A stretch of DNA of 64,000 bases, taken from assembly GCF_027460065.1 (NCBI RefSeq), contig NZ_JAPYZZ010000003.1:283950-347949 (forward strand), written 5' to 3'. A model generated the notes under the pieces. It ran no database searches. It saw only the letters and a program-made list of their open reading frames with translations, and was not told where the DNA came from. Shown here in pieces: positions 37,843 through 47,911 of this stretch. The position numbers and the translations under genes were made by a program. The DNA comes from Martinezella rhizogenes. GTDB lineage: Bacteria; Pseudomonadota; Alphaproteobacteria; Rhizobiales; Rhizobiaceae. Within the stretch, counting starts at the first letter, position 1. Every line of letters starts with the position of its first letter.

Positions 37843-38640
37843 ATGCATTTTCTGCACTGCGGCGAGACTGTGATCCATTATCGCGTCAAGGGACTGGACA
37901 GCGGCAAGCCTGTGATCGCCTTCATCAATTCGCTCGGCACGGATTTCCGCATCTGGGATGCGGTCATCGAGGCGCTTGGCGATGACTATGCCTATGTGCT
38001 GCACGACAAGCGCGGCCATGGTCTTTCCGACGTCGGGCGTGCTCCCTATTCCATCGACGATCATGCCGGTGACCTGATTGCGCTTCTCGATCATCTCGGC
38101 GTCAAAAGCGCCGTCATCTGGGGCCTGTCCGTCGGCGGACTGATTGCGCAGGGGCTTTATGCCCGCCGGCCCGATCTCGTTCGGGCACTGGTGCTCAGCA
38201 ATACCGCTCACAAGATCGGCACGACTGAGATGTGGAATGCCCGCATCGACAAGATCGCCGCCGATGGCCTCGCCTCGCTGGTCGACCCCGTCATGGAGCG
38301 CTGGTTCACGCCCACCTTCCGCCAGCCCGAGAATGCCGCCTATGCCGGCGCGCGCAACATGCTCTCGCAACAGCCGGAAGCGGGTTATAGCGGCACCTGC
38401 GCCGCCATCCGCGATGCGGATTTCACCGAAGAGGCGGAGCGCATCGCCGTGCCGACGCTCTGTATCGCGGGTGATCAGGACGGCTCCACCCCGCCGGAAC
38501 TGGTGCAGTCGCTGGCGGGCCTCATCCCCGCAAGCCGCTTCGTCACCCTTGCCGGCTGCGGCCACATCCCCTGCCTTGAACAGCCGCTCGCTTATGCGCA
38601 GGCAGCCTCGATTTTTCTCAAGACCTTGCCGGAGCATTGA
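37843..38640 (+). CDS. pcaD: 3-Oxoadipate enol-lactonase
   Basis: A 265-residue alpha/beta hydrolase. The nucleophile is in GLSVGGLIAQGL, the acid in AGDQDGSTPPELV and the His in GCGHIPCLEQP. It opens beta-ketoadipate enol-lactone to beta-ketoadipate. AGGAGG lies about eight bases before the ATG at 37843. First gene of pcaDCHGB, the gene order typical of Agrobacterium. Confidence 0.95.
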   Translation: MHFLHCGETVIHYRVKGLDSGKPVIAFINSLGTDFRIWDAVIEALGDDYAYVLHDKRGHGLSDVGRAPYSIDDHAGDLIALLDHLGVKSAVIWGLSVGGLIAQGLYARRPDLVRALVLSNTAHKIGTTEMWNARIDKIAADGLASLVDPVMERWFTPTFRQPENAAYAGARNMLSQQPEAGYSGTCAAIRDADFTEEAERIAVPTLCIAGDQDGSTPPELVQSLAGLIPASRFVTLAGCGHIPCLEQPLAYAQAASIFLKTLPEH

Positions 38641-38643
38641 CCG

Positions 38644-39830
<1,187 letters not shown>

Positions 39831-39832
39831 CC

Positions 39833-40453
39833 ATGGTTCAGCCGCTCAACTATTTCAAGGAAACCGCCTCGCAGACGGCAGGCCCCTATGTACATATCGG
39901 CTGCACGCCGAATTTCGTCGGCATCGAAGGCGTGTTCGAAAAGGATCTGGGTTCCGGTCCGCTTTATAACGACAAGGCCCGCGGTGAACGCATAAGCGTG
40001 CGCGGCACAGTCTATGACGGTGCGGGCATGGCGCTGAAGGATGCGCTGATCGAAATCTGGCAGGCCGATACCGACGGTTATTACAACAGCCCCAGCGAAA
40101 CCCGCGGCAAGGCCGACCCGAACTTCATCGGCTGGGGCCGCTCGCCGGGTGACATGGATACCGGCGAATTCGTCTTCGAGACCATCAAGCCCGGCACGGT
40201 GCCGTTCCGCGATGGCCGCCCGATGGCGCCGCACATCACCTTCTGGATCGTCGCGCGCGGCATCAATATCGGCCTGCAGACCCGCATGTATTTCCCGGAG
40301 GAACAGGAGGCCAATGCGGCCGACCCGGTTCTCGCCCGCATCGAGCAGAAAAGCCGCATCGCCACGCTTGTCGCCAAAAAGGAGGAAGGCAACGTCTATC
40401 GTTTCGATATCCGCCTTCAGGGCGAAGGCGAAACCGTGTTTTTCGATATCTGA
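39833..40453 (+). CDS. pcaG: Protocatechuate 3,4-dioxygenase alpha subunit
   Basis: A 206-residue subunit homologous to PcaH but without the complete iron ligand set (APHITFWIVARGINIGLQTR replaces the HIH site). It keeps the substrate-pocket start KETASQTAGPYVHIGCTPNF. It follows pcaH by two bases, fitting the alpha-beta protomer stoichiometry. Confidence 0.96.
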   Translation: MVQPLNYFKETASQTAGPYVHIGCTPNFVGIEGVFEKDLGSGPLYNDKARGERISVRGTVYDGAGMALKDALIEIWQADTDGYYNSPSETRGKADPNFIGWGRSPGDMDTGEFVFETIKPGTVPFRDGRPMAPHITFWIVARGINIGLQTRMYFPEEQEANAADPVLARIEQKSRIATLVAKKEEGNVYRFDIRLQGEGETVFFDI

Positions 40454-40471
40454 GCCCAACGGACAAGTGAA

Positions 40472-41533
40472 ATGAGCCTTTCCCCCTTCGAGCATCCGTT
40501 TCTCTCAGGCCTTTTCGGCGATAGCGAGATCGTCGAGCTTTTTTCGGCAAAAGCGGATATCGACGCCATGATCCGCTTCGAGACGGCACTGGCGCAGGCG
40601 CAAGTGGGGACCGGCATCATCTCCGAGGATGTGGCGAAGGCGATCGTCTCGGGGCTTTCGGAGTTTGCCGCCGATATGACCGCCCTTCGCCATGGCGTCG
40701 CCAAAGACGGCGTGGTGGTGCCTGAACTAGTGCGGCAGATGCGGGCAGCCGTCGCCGGCAAGGCGGCGGAAAAGGTGCATTTCGGCGCAACCAGCCAGGA
40801 TGTCATCGATACCAGCCTGATGCTGCGGCTGAAAATGGCGACGGAAATCATCGCTGCCCGGCTCGGCCAGCTCATCGATGCGCTCGGAGACATCGCCTCC
40901 CGCGATGGCCATAATGCGCTCACCGGTTACACCCGCATGCAGGCTGCCATAGGAATAACCGTGGCCGACCGCGCGGCAAGCTGGATCGCGCCGCTTGAGC
41001 GCCACCTGCTCAGGCTGGAAACCTTCGCGCAGAGCGGTTTTGCCCTGCAATTCGGCGGTGCGGCCGGAACGCTGGAAAAGCTCGGCGACACTGCCGGAGC
41101 CGTGCGGGCCGATCTCGCCAGGCGGCTCGGTCTCGCTGACAAACAGCAATGGCAAAGCCAGCGCGACGGCATCGCCGAATTCGGCAATATTCTCTCGCTC
41201 GTGACAGGGACGCTCGGCAAGTTCGGGCAGGATATTGCGCTGATGGCCGAGCTCGGTACGGAAATCCGTCTCTCCGGCGGCGGCGGTTCTTCTGCCATGC
41301 CGCACAAGCAGAATCCGGTCAATGCCGAAACGCTGGTGGCGCTTGCCCGCTTTAATGCCGTGCAGATCTCCGCGCTGCACCAGTCGCTCGTGCATGAACA
41401 GGAACGGTCCGGCGCGGGCTGGATGCTGGAATGGTTGTCGCTTCCGCAAATGGTGACGGCAACGGGTGCCTCGCTGCTGATCGCCGAACGGCTGGCAGTG
41501 CAGATAGACAGGCTCGGTACGAACGGCAACTAG
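40472..41533 (+). CDS. pcaB: 3-Carboxy-cis,cis-muconate cycloisomerase
   Basis: A 353-residue member of the fumarase/aspartase superfamily with the signature SGGGGSSAMPHKQNPVNAET at about residue 270 and HFGATSQDVIDTSLMLRLK upstream. It is shorter than the 450-residue Pseudomonas form because the C-terminal tail is missing, as is common in rhizobia. It converts carboxymuconate to gamma-carboxymuconolactone. Last gene of pcaDCHGB. Confidence 0.94.
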   Translation: MSLSPFEHPFLSGLFGDSEIVELFSAKADIDAMIRFETALAQAQVGTGIISEDVAKAIVSGLSEFAADMTALRHGVAKDGVVVPELVRQMRAAVAGKAAEKVHFGATSQDVIDTSLMLRLKMATEIIAARLGQLIDALGDIASRDGHNALTGYTRMQAAIGITVADRAASWIAPLERHLLRLETFAQSGFALQFGGAAGTLEKLGDTAGAVRADLARRLGLADKQQWQSQRDGIAEFGNILSLVTGTLGKFGQDIALMAELGTEIRLSGGGGSSAMPHKQNPVNAETLVALARFNAVQISALHQSLVHEQERSGAGWMLEWLSLPQMVTATGASLLIAERLAVQIDRLGTNGN

Positions 41534-41681
41534 CCGCAGGCGGGTTCGTTTTGATCGCATCAAGGGGTTTCCGGCACTGCCAGACGGCGTGCCGGAGGCG
41601 GGTTGGCCGCGCGTGGAAAGCGCTTGCGGTTTCACGTCTTAGTCATTGATAAAAACACTTTATTCGAAAATTCAAGAAATG

Positions 41682-41707
41682 AAAAAACAGCGCGAAAGCT
41701 GTTTTTT
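41682..41707 (+). terminator. Rho-independent terminator of pcaDCHGB
   Basis: Stem AAAAAACAGC/GCTGTTTTTT with a GCGAAA loop, ending in a run of six T. Located 149 bases past the pcaB stop and just ahead of the next promoter. Confidence 0.85.
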
Positions 41708-41722
41708 AACCGGACATAATGC

Positions 41723-41752
41723 TTGACACAAAAATGAACTAACTGGTACAAA
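41723..41752 (+). promoter_or_regulatory. Promoter of the ABC importer/shikimate operon
   Basis: TTGACA (41723-41728) and TACAAA (41747-41752) are separated by 18 bases. The operator-like sequence at 41736-41749 fills the spacer, the classic place for a repressor to block polymerase. Confidence 0.55.
41736..41749. promoter_or_regulatory. Candidate TetR operator, importer promoter
   Basis: GAACTAACTGGTAC is dyad-like and shares the core ACTAAYTGGT with GTACTAATTGGTTA (minus strand of 47875-47888) in the tetR-quiC gap. The repeated element in two promoters flanking one functional set suggests a common repressor, most simply the TetR at 47133-47837. Confidence 0.6.
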
Positions 41753-41901
41753 CATTATGATTAACACCATGCCGGTGAGGAAGGCTCAAAGCCTGCGGCG
41801 GCAGGAACTGACAAAAATGGAGGGCTTTGGCGCCGCAAGGTTCCGGAGCAATGCGGACAAGGCGAAACGCCTGTTCGGACCCGAACGGGTTGGGAGGAAG
41901 A

Positions 41902-42570
41902 ATGTCTTACAGTCTCGATTTTTCGGCGGTCATAGAGCGCCTGCCCGAGCTGCTTTTGGCCTGTCTTGCGACAATCGGCCTGGCGATTGCCGGCATGTCG
42001 CTCGCGACAGTCATCGGCGTTCTCGGCGTCGTTGCCCGCCGTTCACGCTTCAAGCTGCTGCGCGCGCTCGTCATCGGTTTTGTGGAAGCCATCCGCAACA
42101 CGCCGTTTCTGGTGCAGATATTCTTCATCTTCTTCGCCCTGCCGCAGATCGGCATCAAGCTCAACCCGACCGTGACTGCCATCATCGCGCTCGCTCTCAA
42201 CGGCGGCGCCTATGCGATTGAAATCATTCGCGGCGGCGTCGATTCCATTCCCAAGGGCCAGGTGGAGGCGGGACTGGCGCTCGGCCTGCACCGCGCGCAG
42301 ATTTTCCGTCATATCATCCTGAAGCCGGCGCTGCGGGCGGTTTATCCCTCGCTCACCAGCCAGTTCATCATGCTGACGCTGACCACCTCGGTCTGCACCT
42401 CGATTGCGGCTTACGAACTGACCTCGGTGGCGCAGAAGATCGAGGCAGATACGTTCCGTTCCTTCGAGGTCTATTTCTCGATCACGCTGCTCTATCTGGT
42501 CATTTCCTCGCTGATGATGGGCATTTTCGCGCTCATCTCGCGTGCATCCTTCAGCTATCCGGTCAAGTGA
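41902..42570 (+). CDS. ABC importer permease 1, polar amino acid (HisQM/GlnP) family
   Basis: A 222-residue membrane protein with four to five helices and the family loop around GAYAIEIIRGGVDSIPKGQV, then EAGLALGLHRAQIFRHIILK. The ATG at 41902 has GGGAGG before it. It heads an operon of a second permease, two binding proteins, an ATPase, shikimate dehydrogenase and dehydroquinase. That context makes quinate or shikimate a better substrate guess than an amino acid. Confidence 0.9.
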   Translation: MSYSLDFSAVIERLPELLLACLATIGLAIAGMSLATVIGVLGVVARRSRFKLLRALVIGFVEAIRNTPFLVQIFFIFFALPQIGIKLNPTVTAIIALALNGGAYAIEIIRGGVDSIPKGQVEAGLALGLHRAQIFRHIILKPALRAVYPSLTSQFIMLTLTTSVCTSIAAYELTSVAQKIEADTFRSFEVYFSITLLYLVISSLMMGIFALISRASFSYPVK

Positions 42571-42580
42571 GGAAAAGACA

Positions 42581-43231
42581 ATGGCATCAATCGGTCCCAA
42601 CGAACTCTTCTTCCTGATGCAAGGCCTGAAATGGACCCTTGCGCTGACCTTGATCGGCTTCATCGGCGGCGGTGTCTTCGGCCTTTGCGTGGCGCTGGCC
42701 CGCGTCGCGGACAGCCCGGCAATCCAGCGCGCGAGCATGGCTTTCATCGCCGTTTTCCAGGGCACGCCGCTCCTGATGCAGCTTTTCGTGGTTTATTACG
42801 GCGTGGCGCTTGCGGGCCTCAACGTCGATGCCTGGATCGCGGTCGCTATTGCCTTTACCCTGCATGCCAGCGCCTTCCTCGGCGAAATCTGGCGCGGCGG
42901 CATCCAGGCAGTGCCGAAGGGCCAGACCGAGGCTGCCAATGCGCTCGGCCTGCATTACGTGTCACGCATGAAGGACGTGGTTCTGCCGCAGGCCTTCAAG
43001 ATTTCACTGCCGGCCACCATCGGTTTCCTCGTACAGCTCATCAAGGGCACCTCGCTTGCGGCAATCGTCGGCTTCGTCGAGCTGTCGCGCGCCGGCCAGA
43101 TCGTCTCCAACCAGACGTTCCGTCCGCTCACCGTCTTCGCCATCGTCGGCATCATCTATTTCCTGATCTGCTGGCCGCTTTCCCTGTGGGGCGCCGGCGT
43201 TGAAAAGCGGCTGCAGGCCGCATCCCGCTAA
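42581..43231 (+). CDS. ABC importer permease 2, polar amino acid (HisQM/GlnP) family
   Basis: A 216-residue permease, partner of the preceding one: FQGTPLLMQLFVVYYGVALA and FLGEIWRGGIQAVPKGQTEA, AANALGLHY-type coupling loop. It follows by ten bases with GAGGAAAAG as ribosome site. Confidence 0.9.
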   Translation: MASIGPNELFFLMQGLKWTLALTLIGFIGGGVFGLCVALARVADSPAIQRASMAFIAVFQGTPLLMQLFVVYYGVALAGLNVDAWIAVAIAFTLHASAFLGEIWRGGIQAVPKGQTEAANALGLHYVSRMKDVVLPQAFKISLPATIGFLVQLIKGTSLAAIVGFVELSRAGQIVSNQTFRPLTVFAIVGIIYFLICWPLSLWGAGVEKRLQAASR

Positions 43232-43274
43232 TCGTCAAAAATCATCTCATCAGCTTTGTAAGGAGGAGCAAAAG

Positions 43275-44114
43275 ATGAAAACTACCAACATGAAATTCTC
43301 ACGCCGCGCGCTGCTCGCGCTCGCCGCGGCAACCGTCGCCCTGCCCTTTGTCGCGCCGGTCGATGCTTCCGCCGCCACGGTGGAAGAGGCCAAGGCCAAG
43401 GGCAAGGTCGTCATCGGCATTCAGGGCGATAATTCGCCATGGGGCTTCGTCAATTCCAGCGGCGTGCAGGATGGTCTCGATGCCGATATCGGCAAGGCCT
43501 TTGCCGACTATCTCGGCGTCAAGGTGGAATTCGTGCCGCTCGCCGTGGCCAACCGCATCCCGGCACTTTTGACCGGCAAGGTCGACCTCTTGTTCGCGAC
43601 CATGGGCATGACCGCCGAGCGCGCCAAGACTATTCAATATTCCAAGCCCTATGCCGGCAACGTGCTCTCCGTTTATGGCCCCAAGGACAAGAAGATTACC
43701 GGCTATGACGATCTGACCGGCGTGGCCGTCGGTGTGCCGAAGTCGAGCGCTATGGACACCTCGATCACGGCAGGCGCCGGCTCGAAAGCAAACATCCTGC
43801 GCTTCGACGATGATGCCGCCAATATTCAGGCACTCATCTCTGGTCAGGTCGAGGTCATCGGCGGCAACCAGTTTTATGGTGACCGGCTGAACAAGGCGGC
43901 CGAAGGCAAATACGAGCCGAAATTCGATCTCACGACGCTTTATAACGGCGCCGGCACCCGGCCGGGTGAAAAGGACTGGAACGAAACCGTCAACGCCTTC
44001 CTCGACAAGATCAAATCGGACGGCCAGCTGGCCAAGATCTACGACAAGTGGATGAAGCGCGAAGTTCCCGCTTTCCCGGAAAGCCTGCCGGACATTCCTT
44101 TCACCGTGAAGTGA
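43275..44114 (+). CDS. Periplasmic binding protein A of the quinate/shikimate-type importer
   Basis: A 279-residue SBP with a twin-arginine-like N-region (SRRALLALAAATVALPFVAP) and cleavage near DASA. Family-3 motifs are present: GDNSPWGFVNSSGVQDGLDA, VPLAVANRIPALLTGKVDLL and MTAERAKTIQYSKPY, where the Arg would hold a carboxylate. Where amino-acid binders have Asp for the alpha-amino group (GRxDAxxxD) this protein has Asn (GQVEVIGGNQF). That fits a carboxylate ligand with no amino group. It is near-duplicated by the next gene. Confidence 0.88.
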   Translation: MKTTNMKFSRRALLALAAATVALPFVAPVDASAATVEEAKAKGKVVIGIQGDNSPWGFVNSSGVQDGLDADIGKAFADYLGVKVEFVPLAVANRIPALLTGKVDLLFATMGMTAERAKTIQYSKPYAGNVLSVYGPKDKKITGYDDLTGVAVGVPKSSAMDTSITAGAGSKANILRFDDDAANIQALISGQVEVIGGNQFYGDRLNKAAEGKYEPKFDLTTLYNGAGTRPGEKDWNETVNAFLDKIKSDGQLAKIYDKWMKREVPAFPESLPDIPFTVK

Positions 44115-44148
44115 AGGATCGGGACAGGTATATTGGGAGGAGTAACCA

Positions 44149-44985
44149 ATGGGAATCTTTGAGACAAAGATACGTTGGCGGACGGCCCTCGCAGTCGGAT
44201 TGGCAGCGCTGCTGCCGATCCTGACACCCGCAGGGGCAGACGCCCGGACGCTGGAAGAGGCAAAATCCAGCGGCAAGATCGTAATCGGCATTCAGGGTGA
44301 CAACGCGCCCTGGGGCTTCATCAATTCCTCCGGCGTGCAGGAAGGCTACGATGCCGACCTGGCCAGAGGGTTTGCGGATTATCTCGGCTTGAAAGTGGAG
44401 TTCGTGCCGCTTGCCGTCGCCAACCGCATTCCGTCGCTGCGCACCGGCAAGGTCGACGCCCTGTTCGCGTCGATGGGGATGACGCCGGAACGGGCCAAGA
44501 ACGTGCAATATGCACAGCCTTACGCGCATAACGTCATGTCGGTTTACGCCACCAAGGACAAGAAGATCGTCAATTTTGACGATCTGACCGGAATGACCGT
44601 TGGCGCGCCGAAATCCAGCCCGATGGACACAGCCTTGACTGCCGGTGCGGGTACGAAAGCGAATATCCTTCGTTTCGATGACGACGCCGCCACCATCCAG
44701 GCGATCCTGTCGGGCCAGATCGAGGCGATCGGCGGCAACCAGTTTTATGGAGACCGTCTCGCGGCGGCTGGCGGCAAGGATTACGAGGTGAAGTTCGACC
44801 TCGTGACCCTCTATAACAGCGCCGCCACGCGCCCCGGTGAAAAGGACTGGAACGAGGCGCTCAACGCCTGGCTCGACAAGGCCAAGGCCAATGGCGACCT
44901 CGCAAAAGTCTATGCCAAATGGATGAAGCGCCCGGTTCCGGACTTCCCGGCCTCGCTTCCCGACATTCCCTACACCATCAACTAA
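44149..44985 (+). CDS. Periplasmic binding protein B of the quinate/shikimate-type importer
   Basis: A 278-residue paralogue of the preceding protein with the same motifs almost throughout (GDNAPWGFINSSGVQEGYDA, VPLAVANRIPSLRTGKVDAL, GAGTKANILRFDDDAATIQA, SGQIEAIGGNQFYGD). The signal peptides differ completely. By eye the mature parts are roughly 70 percent identical, pointing to tandem duplication. Differences such as LLTGKVDLLFATMG versus LRTGKVDALFASMG may tune ligand choice, for example quinate versus shikimate. Confidence 0.88.
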   Translation: MGIFETKIRWRTALAVGLAALLPILTPAGADARTLEEAKSSGKIVIGIQGDNAPWGFINSSGVQEGYDADLARGFADYLGLKVEFVPLAVANRIPSLRTGKVDALFASMGMTPERAKNVQYAQPYAHNVMSVYATKDKKIVNFDDLTGMTVGAPKSSPMDTALTAGAGTKANILRFDDDAATIQAILSGQIEAIGGNQFYGDRLAAAGGKDYEVKFDLVTLYNSAATRPGEKDWNEALNAWLDKAKANGDLAKVYAKWMKRPVPDFPASLPDIPYTIN

Positions 44986-45015
44986 ACGCCGCTGTAAAGC
45001 ATGAAGGAAAGTTCC

Positions 45016-45777
45016 ATGTCGCAATCCTCCGCCGCACAGGCTCCGCTGATCGCCCTTGAAGGGGTTGGAAAGTGGTATGGAGCCTTCCATGCGCTTAAAG
45101 GCGTCAACATGACGGTTCGCAAAGGCGAAAAGATCGTTCTTTGCGGCCCGTCGGGTTCGGGCAAATCCACCCTCATCCGCTGCATCAACCATCTGGAGGA
45201 AATCCAGGAGGGCAAGATCACGGTCGAGGGTACCACGCTGTCGGATTCCAGCCGCGCCATCGATGCGGTTCGCCGCGAAGTGGGAATGGTGTTCCAGAGC
45301 TTCAATCTCTTCCCGCACAAGACTATCATGGAAAACTGTACCCTTGCCCCGATGCGGGTGAAGGGTCTCTCCAAGGCCGATGCGGAGGCGACGGCCCGCA
45401 AATATCTGGAGCGCGTGCGCATTCTCAACCAGGCCGACAAGTACCCGGCACAGCTTTCCGGCGGCCAGCAGCAGCGTGCGGCGATTGCCCGGGCACTGTG
45501 CATGGAACCGAAGGCGATGCTGTTCGACGAGCCGACTTCGGCACTGGACCCGGAAATGGTGAAGGAAGTGCTCGACACCATGATCGGCCTTGCCCGCGAC
45601 GGCATGACGATGATCTGCGTGACCCATGAAATGGGTTTCGCCCGCCAGGTGGCCGACCGCGTGGTCTTCATGTCGGAAGGCGAGATCATCGAGGAAGGCC
45701 CGCCGGAAGAATTCTTCCGCGATCCCAAGCACCAGCGTACGCGCACGTTCCTCGGCGAAATTCTCGCCCACCACTGA
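45016..45777 (+). CDS. ABC importer ATP-binding protein, polar amino acid (GlnQ/HisP) family
   Basis: A 253-residue ATPase: Walker [20 protein letters not shown]-loop [17 protein letters not shown], signature [15 protein letters not shown], Walker [16 protein letters not shown] and switch [25 protein letters not shown] lies seven bases before the ATG at 45016; an ATG at 45001 is an alternative. Completes the importer. Confidence 0.92.
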   Translation: MSQSSAAQAPLIALEGVGKWYGAFHALKGVNMTVRKGEKIVLCGPSGSGKSTLIRCINHLEEIQEGKITVEGTTLSDSSRAIDAVRREVGMVFQSFNLFPHKTIMENCTLAPMRVKGLSKADAEATARKYLERVRILNQADKYPAQLSGGQQQRAAIARALCMEPKAMLFDEPTSALDPEMVKEVLDTMIGLARDGMTMICVTHEMGFARQVADRVVFMSEGEIIEEGPPEEFFRDPKHQRTRTFLGEILAHH

Positions 45778-45848
45778 GGTTCGCGCGCTCTTAAGGCGGG
45801 CGGGATTGTCCCGCCTCTCCCACACCGTCCGATGAGCGACACCTGATC

Positions 45849-46718
45849 ATGACAGAAAAAACCGCCTACAAGGTCGGCCTGATAGGCGCCGACATCCAGC
45901 TTTCCAAATCGCCCGCGCTGCACATGCGCGAGGGTGCGGCCCATGGCCTCGACTATTCCTACGAGCTTGTGGATGTTACCGCCCGCAAACTGCCGCAGAG
46001 TAGCCTTCCCGCTCTTCTCGACGAGCTGGAGGCGCGCGGTTTTGCCGGGACGAACATCACGCATCCCTTCAAGCAGGCCGTTATTCCGCATCTGCATGAA
46101 CTCTCCGACGATGCCCGCATGCTGGGCGCGGTCAACACCGTCGTCTTCCGGGATGGACGCCGCATCGGCCACAATACCGACTGGTACGGTTTTTACGAAA
46201 GCTTCGTGCGCGGCCTGCCGGATGCAAAGCGCGACCGGGCGCTTCTGGTCGGCGCAGGTGGTGCAGGCGTTGCGGTGGCCCATGCCACGTTGAAGCTCGA
46301 TATAAGCCGTCTCGATATCTTCGACCGGGATTTTCCACGAGCCGAACGTCTCGCCGACGAACTCAATGCCCGTTTTGGCGAAGGCCGCGCCTTCGCGGTC
46401 AAGGACCCGGCCGACTCGCTGCCCTTTGCCGATGGCCTGATCCATGCCACGCCGATGGGCATGCCCGCCCATCCCGGCATGCCTGTTGCAGCCGAGCTGA
46501 TCGAACCAAAGCACTGGGTCGCCGATATCGTCTATATGCCGCTGGTGACCGAGCTTCTGGCGACCGCGGCCAGCAAGGGATGCCGAACCCTGCCCGGCGG
46601 CGGCATGACCGTGTTCCAGGCCGTCGGCGCATTTCGCCTCTTTTGCGGCCGCGAGCCGGATGCGAAACGCATGACGGCGCATTTCACAGAACTTTGCATG
46701 GCGGAGGGCGTGGCATGA
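45849..46718 (+). CDS. aroE: Quinate/shikimate dehydrogenase (AroE/YdiB family), catabolic type
   Basis: A 289-residue enzyme with the catalytic pair K75 (NITHPFKQ) and D111 (HNTDWYGF), spaced as in YdiB. The nucleotide loop is [14 protein letters not shown]. Beyond it, [14 protein letters not shown] puts an acidic residue at the end of strand beta-2 where NADP-dependent biosynthetic AroE has NRT. That favours NAD(H) and a catabolic role, oxidising quinate or shikimate to dehydroquinate or dehydroshikimate. Followed in the same operon by dehydroquinase. Confidence 0.9.
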   Translation: MTEKTAYKVGLIGADIQLSKSPALHMREGAAHGLDYSYELVDVTARKLPQSSLPALLDELEARGFAGTNITHPFKQAVIPHLHELSDDARMLGAVNTVVFRDGRRIGHNTDWYGFYESFVRGLPDAKRDRALLVGAGGAGVAVAHATLKLDISRLDIFDRDFPRAERLADELNARFGEGRAFAVKDPADSLPFADGLIHATPMGMPAHPGMPVAAELIEPKHWVADIVYMPLVTELLATAASKGCRTLPGGGMTVFQAVGAFRLFCGREPDAKRMTAHFTELCMAEGVA

Positions 46719-47158
46719 GCCTTTTTACGATCCTGAACGGTCCGAACCTCAATCTGCTCGGCCAGCGCCAGCCGGAAATCTACGGCTACGAGACGCTCGC
46801 CGATGTCGAGGCCGATTGCCGTGCCATCGCCGAAGCCGCCGGCCACGAGCTGTTTTTTGCCCAGAGCAACAGGGAATATGAGCTGATCGACTGGATCCAT
46901 GAAGCCCGCGGCAAGTCCGCGGGTATCGTCATCAATCCGGGCGCCTTTACCCATACGTCGGTGGCGATCCTCGATGCGCTGAACGCCTTCGAGGCGCCAG
47001 TCATCGAAGTCCATATTTCCAACATCCACAAACGCGAGGTCTTCCGGCACCATTCCTATGTGTCGACCCGTGCCGAAGGCGTGATCGCCGGTCTTGGCAT
47101 CGAAGGTTACGGGGTGGCACTAAGCCACCTCATCAACCGTTTTTCCCGATCCTCGTAA
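46715..47158 (+). CDS. aroQ: Type II 3-dehydroquinate dehydratase
   Basis: A 147-residue type II dehydroquinase: [10 protein letters not shown], catalytic R18 and Y23 (RQPEIYG), [16 protein letters not shown] and [19 protein letters not shown]. It interconverts 3-dehydroquinate and 3-dehydroshikimate; in this operon it should run in the catabolic direction. ATGA overlap with the dehydrogenase gene. Its 3' end overlaps the convergent tetR by 26 bases. Confidence 0.95.
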   Translation: MSLFTILNGPNLNLLGQRQPEIYGYETLADVEADCRAIAEAAGHELFFAQSNREYELIDWIHEARGKSAGIVINPGAFTHTSVAILDALNAFEAPVIEVHISNIHKREVFRHHSYVSTRAEGVIAGLGIEGYGVALSHLINRFSRSS

Positions 47159-47837
47159 TATGCTCGGGCTTCAGCACATAGCGCAGCAACATCTCCGCCA
47201 CATGCGCGGACAGCGCTTCCTGGCCAGCCTCACTGAAAAGCGTATCGCCAAAATTGAACGAAAAAGTTTCGGTGTTCGAGACGTTGTAAAAAGACAGTGC
47301 GCTGATCTGCCAATGCAGCTCAAGAGCGTCCAATCCCGGCCGGAACAGACCAGTATCCTGCCCGCGCTTCAATATTCGCCGCATGATTTCGATGGCAGGC
47401 CGGTTGACGTTGCGGATCGCCTCCGAAACCCTGATGTGCCTGCCGTGGTGAATGTTCTCCGTCATGACCATCCGGACGAAAGCGGGGTTGCGACGATGAT
47501 GCTCGAAGGTGAAGCGACAGAGTTTCTCCAGCGCGGCAATAGGCTCCAGATCATCCAGCTCAAGGTTGCCTTCGCCGCCGCGCACCTGCGCATAGGCTTC
47601 CTCCAGGACGCGTTTGTAGAGGCCTTCCTTGTCGCCGAAATAATAATAGATCATGCGCTTGGACGTGCGCGTGCGCGCCGCGATCTCATCAATGCGCGCG
47701 CCGGAGAGGCCGTTCTGCGAAAACTCATCCATGGCGACGGAAAGAATGTCGCGGCGAACCCCTTCCGGATCGCGCTTCGCCTGCCGGCTTTCTCGGGTTG
47801 CGTTCGAAGTCGCGCTTTTGGTCATCATCCATTCCAT
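47133..47837 (-). CDS. TetR-family repressor of the quinate/shikimate genes (predicted)
   Basis: A 234-residue regulator with a TetR HTH ([40 protein letters not shown]) and a C-terminal domain of the TetR_C type ([20 protein letters not shown]). ATGs at 47828 and 47825 are alternative starts. It is divergent from quiC and convergent with aroQ, so it sits between the two halves of the pathway. The repeated operator-like sequence in the importer promoter and in its own gap with quiC fits a repressor released by a pathway metabolite. Confidence 0.88.
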   Translation of the reverse strand: MEWMMTKSATSNATRESRQAKRDPEGVRRDILSVAMDEFSQNGLSGARIDEIAARTRTSKRMIYYYFGDKEGLYKRVLEEAYAQVRGGEGNLELDDLEPIAALEKLCRFTFEHHRRNPAFVRMVMTENIHHGRHIRVSEAIRNVNRPAIEIMRRILKRGQDTGLFRPGLDALELHWQISALSFYNVSNTETFSFNFGDTLFSEAGQEALSAHVAEMLLRYVLKPEHITRIGKNG

Positions 47838-47874
47838 CGGTGCGGCGGCGGCCTTAAGGTCACGCCCTGCTTAT

Positions 47875-47888
47875 TAACCAATTAGTAC
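47875..47888. promoter_or_regulatory. Candidate TetR operator, tetR-quiC gap
   Basis: TAACCAATTAGTAC; its complement GTACTAATTGGTTA matches the site at 41736-41749 at 10 of 14 positions and 9 of 10 in the core. It lies 24 bases before the quiC ATG and 38 before that of tetR. Confidence 0.6.
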
Positions 47889-47911
47889 ATAAGGCTGAAA
47901 AGGAAGGCAAT

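Larger units (their letters stand above)
41534..41901. other. 368-base region: pca terminator, TetR-type operator/promoter, long leader
   Basis: Holds the pcaB terminator (41682-41707) and then a promoter with an overlapping operator (41723-41752). About 150 bases of transcribed leader precede the permease ATG at 41902. An open frame from 41757 runs through the leader but continues out of frame into the permease and looks non-coding. Confidence 0.6.

Noticed and set aside
41757..42221. 154-codon frame beginning in the importer leader
   Set aside because: It passes into permease 1 in the wrong frame, and the translated part is Arg/His-rich shadow sequence. The permease ATG at 41902 with GGGAGG explains the region.
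44982..46682. 566-codon minus-strand frame across the ATPase and dehydrogenase genes
   Set aside because: Antisense to two well-supported genes and crosses their intergenic gap; no recognisable domain.
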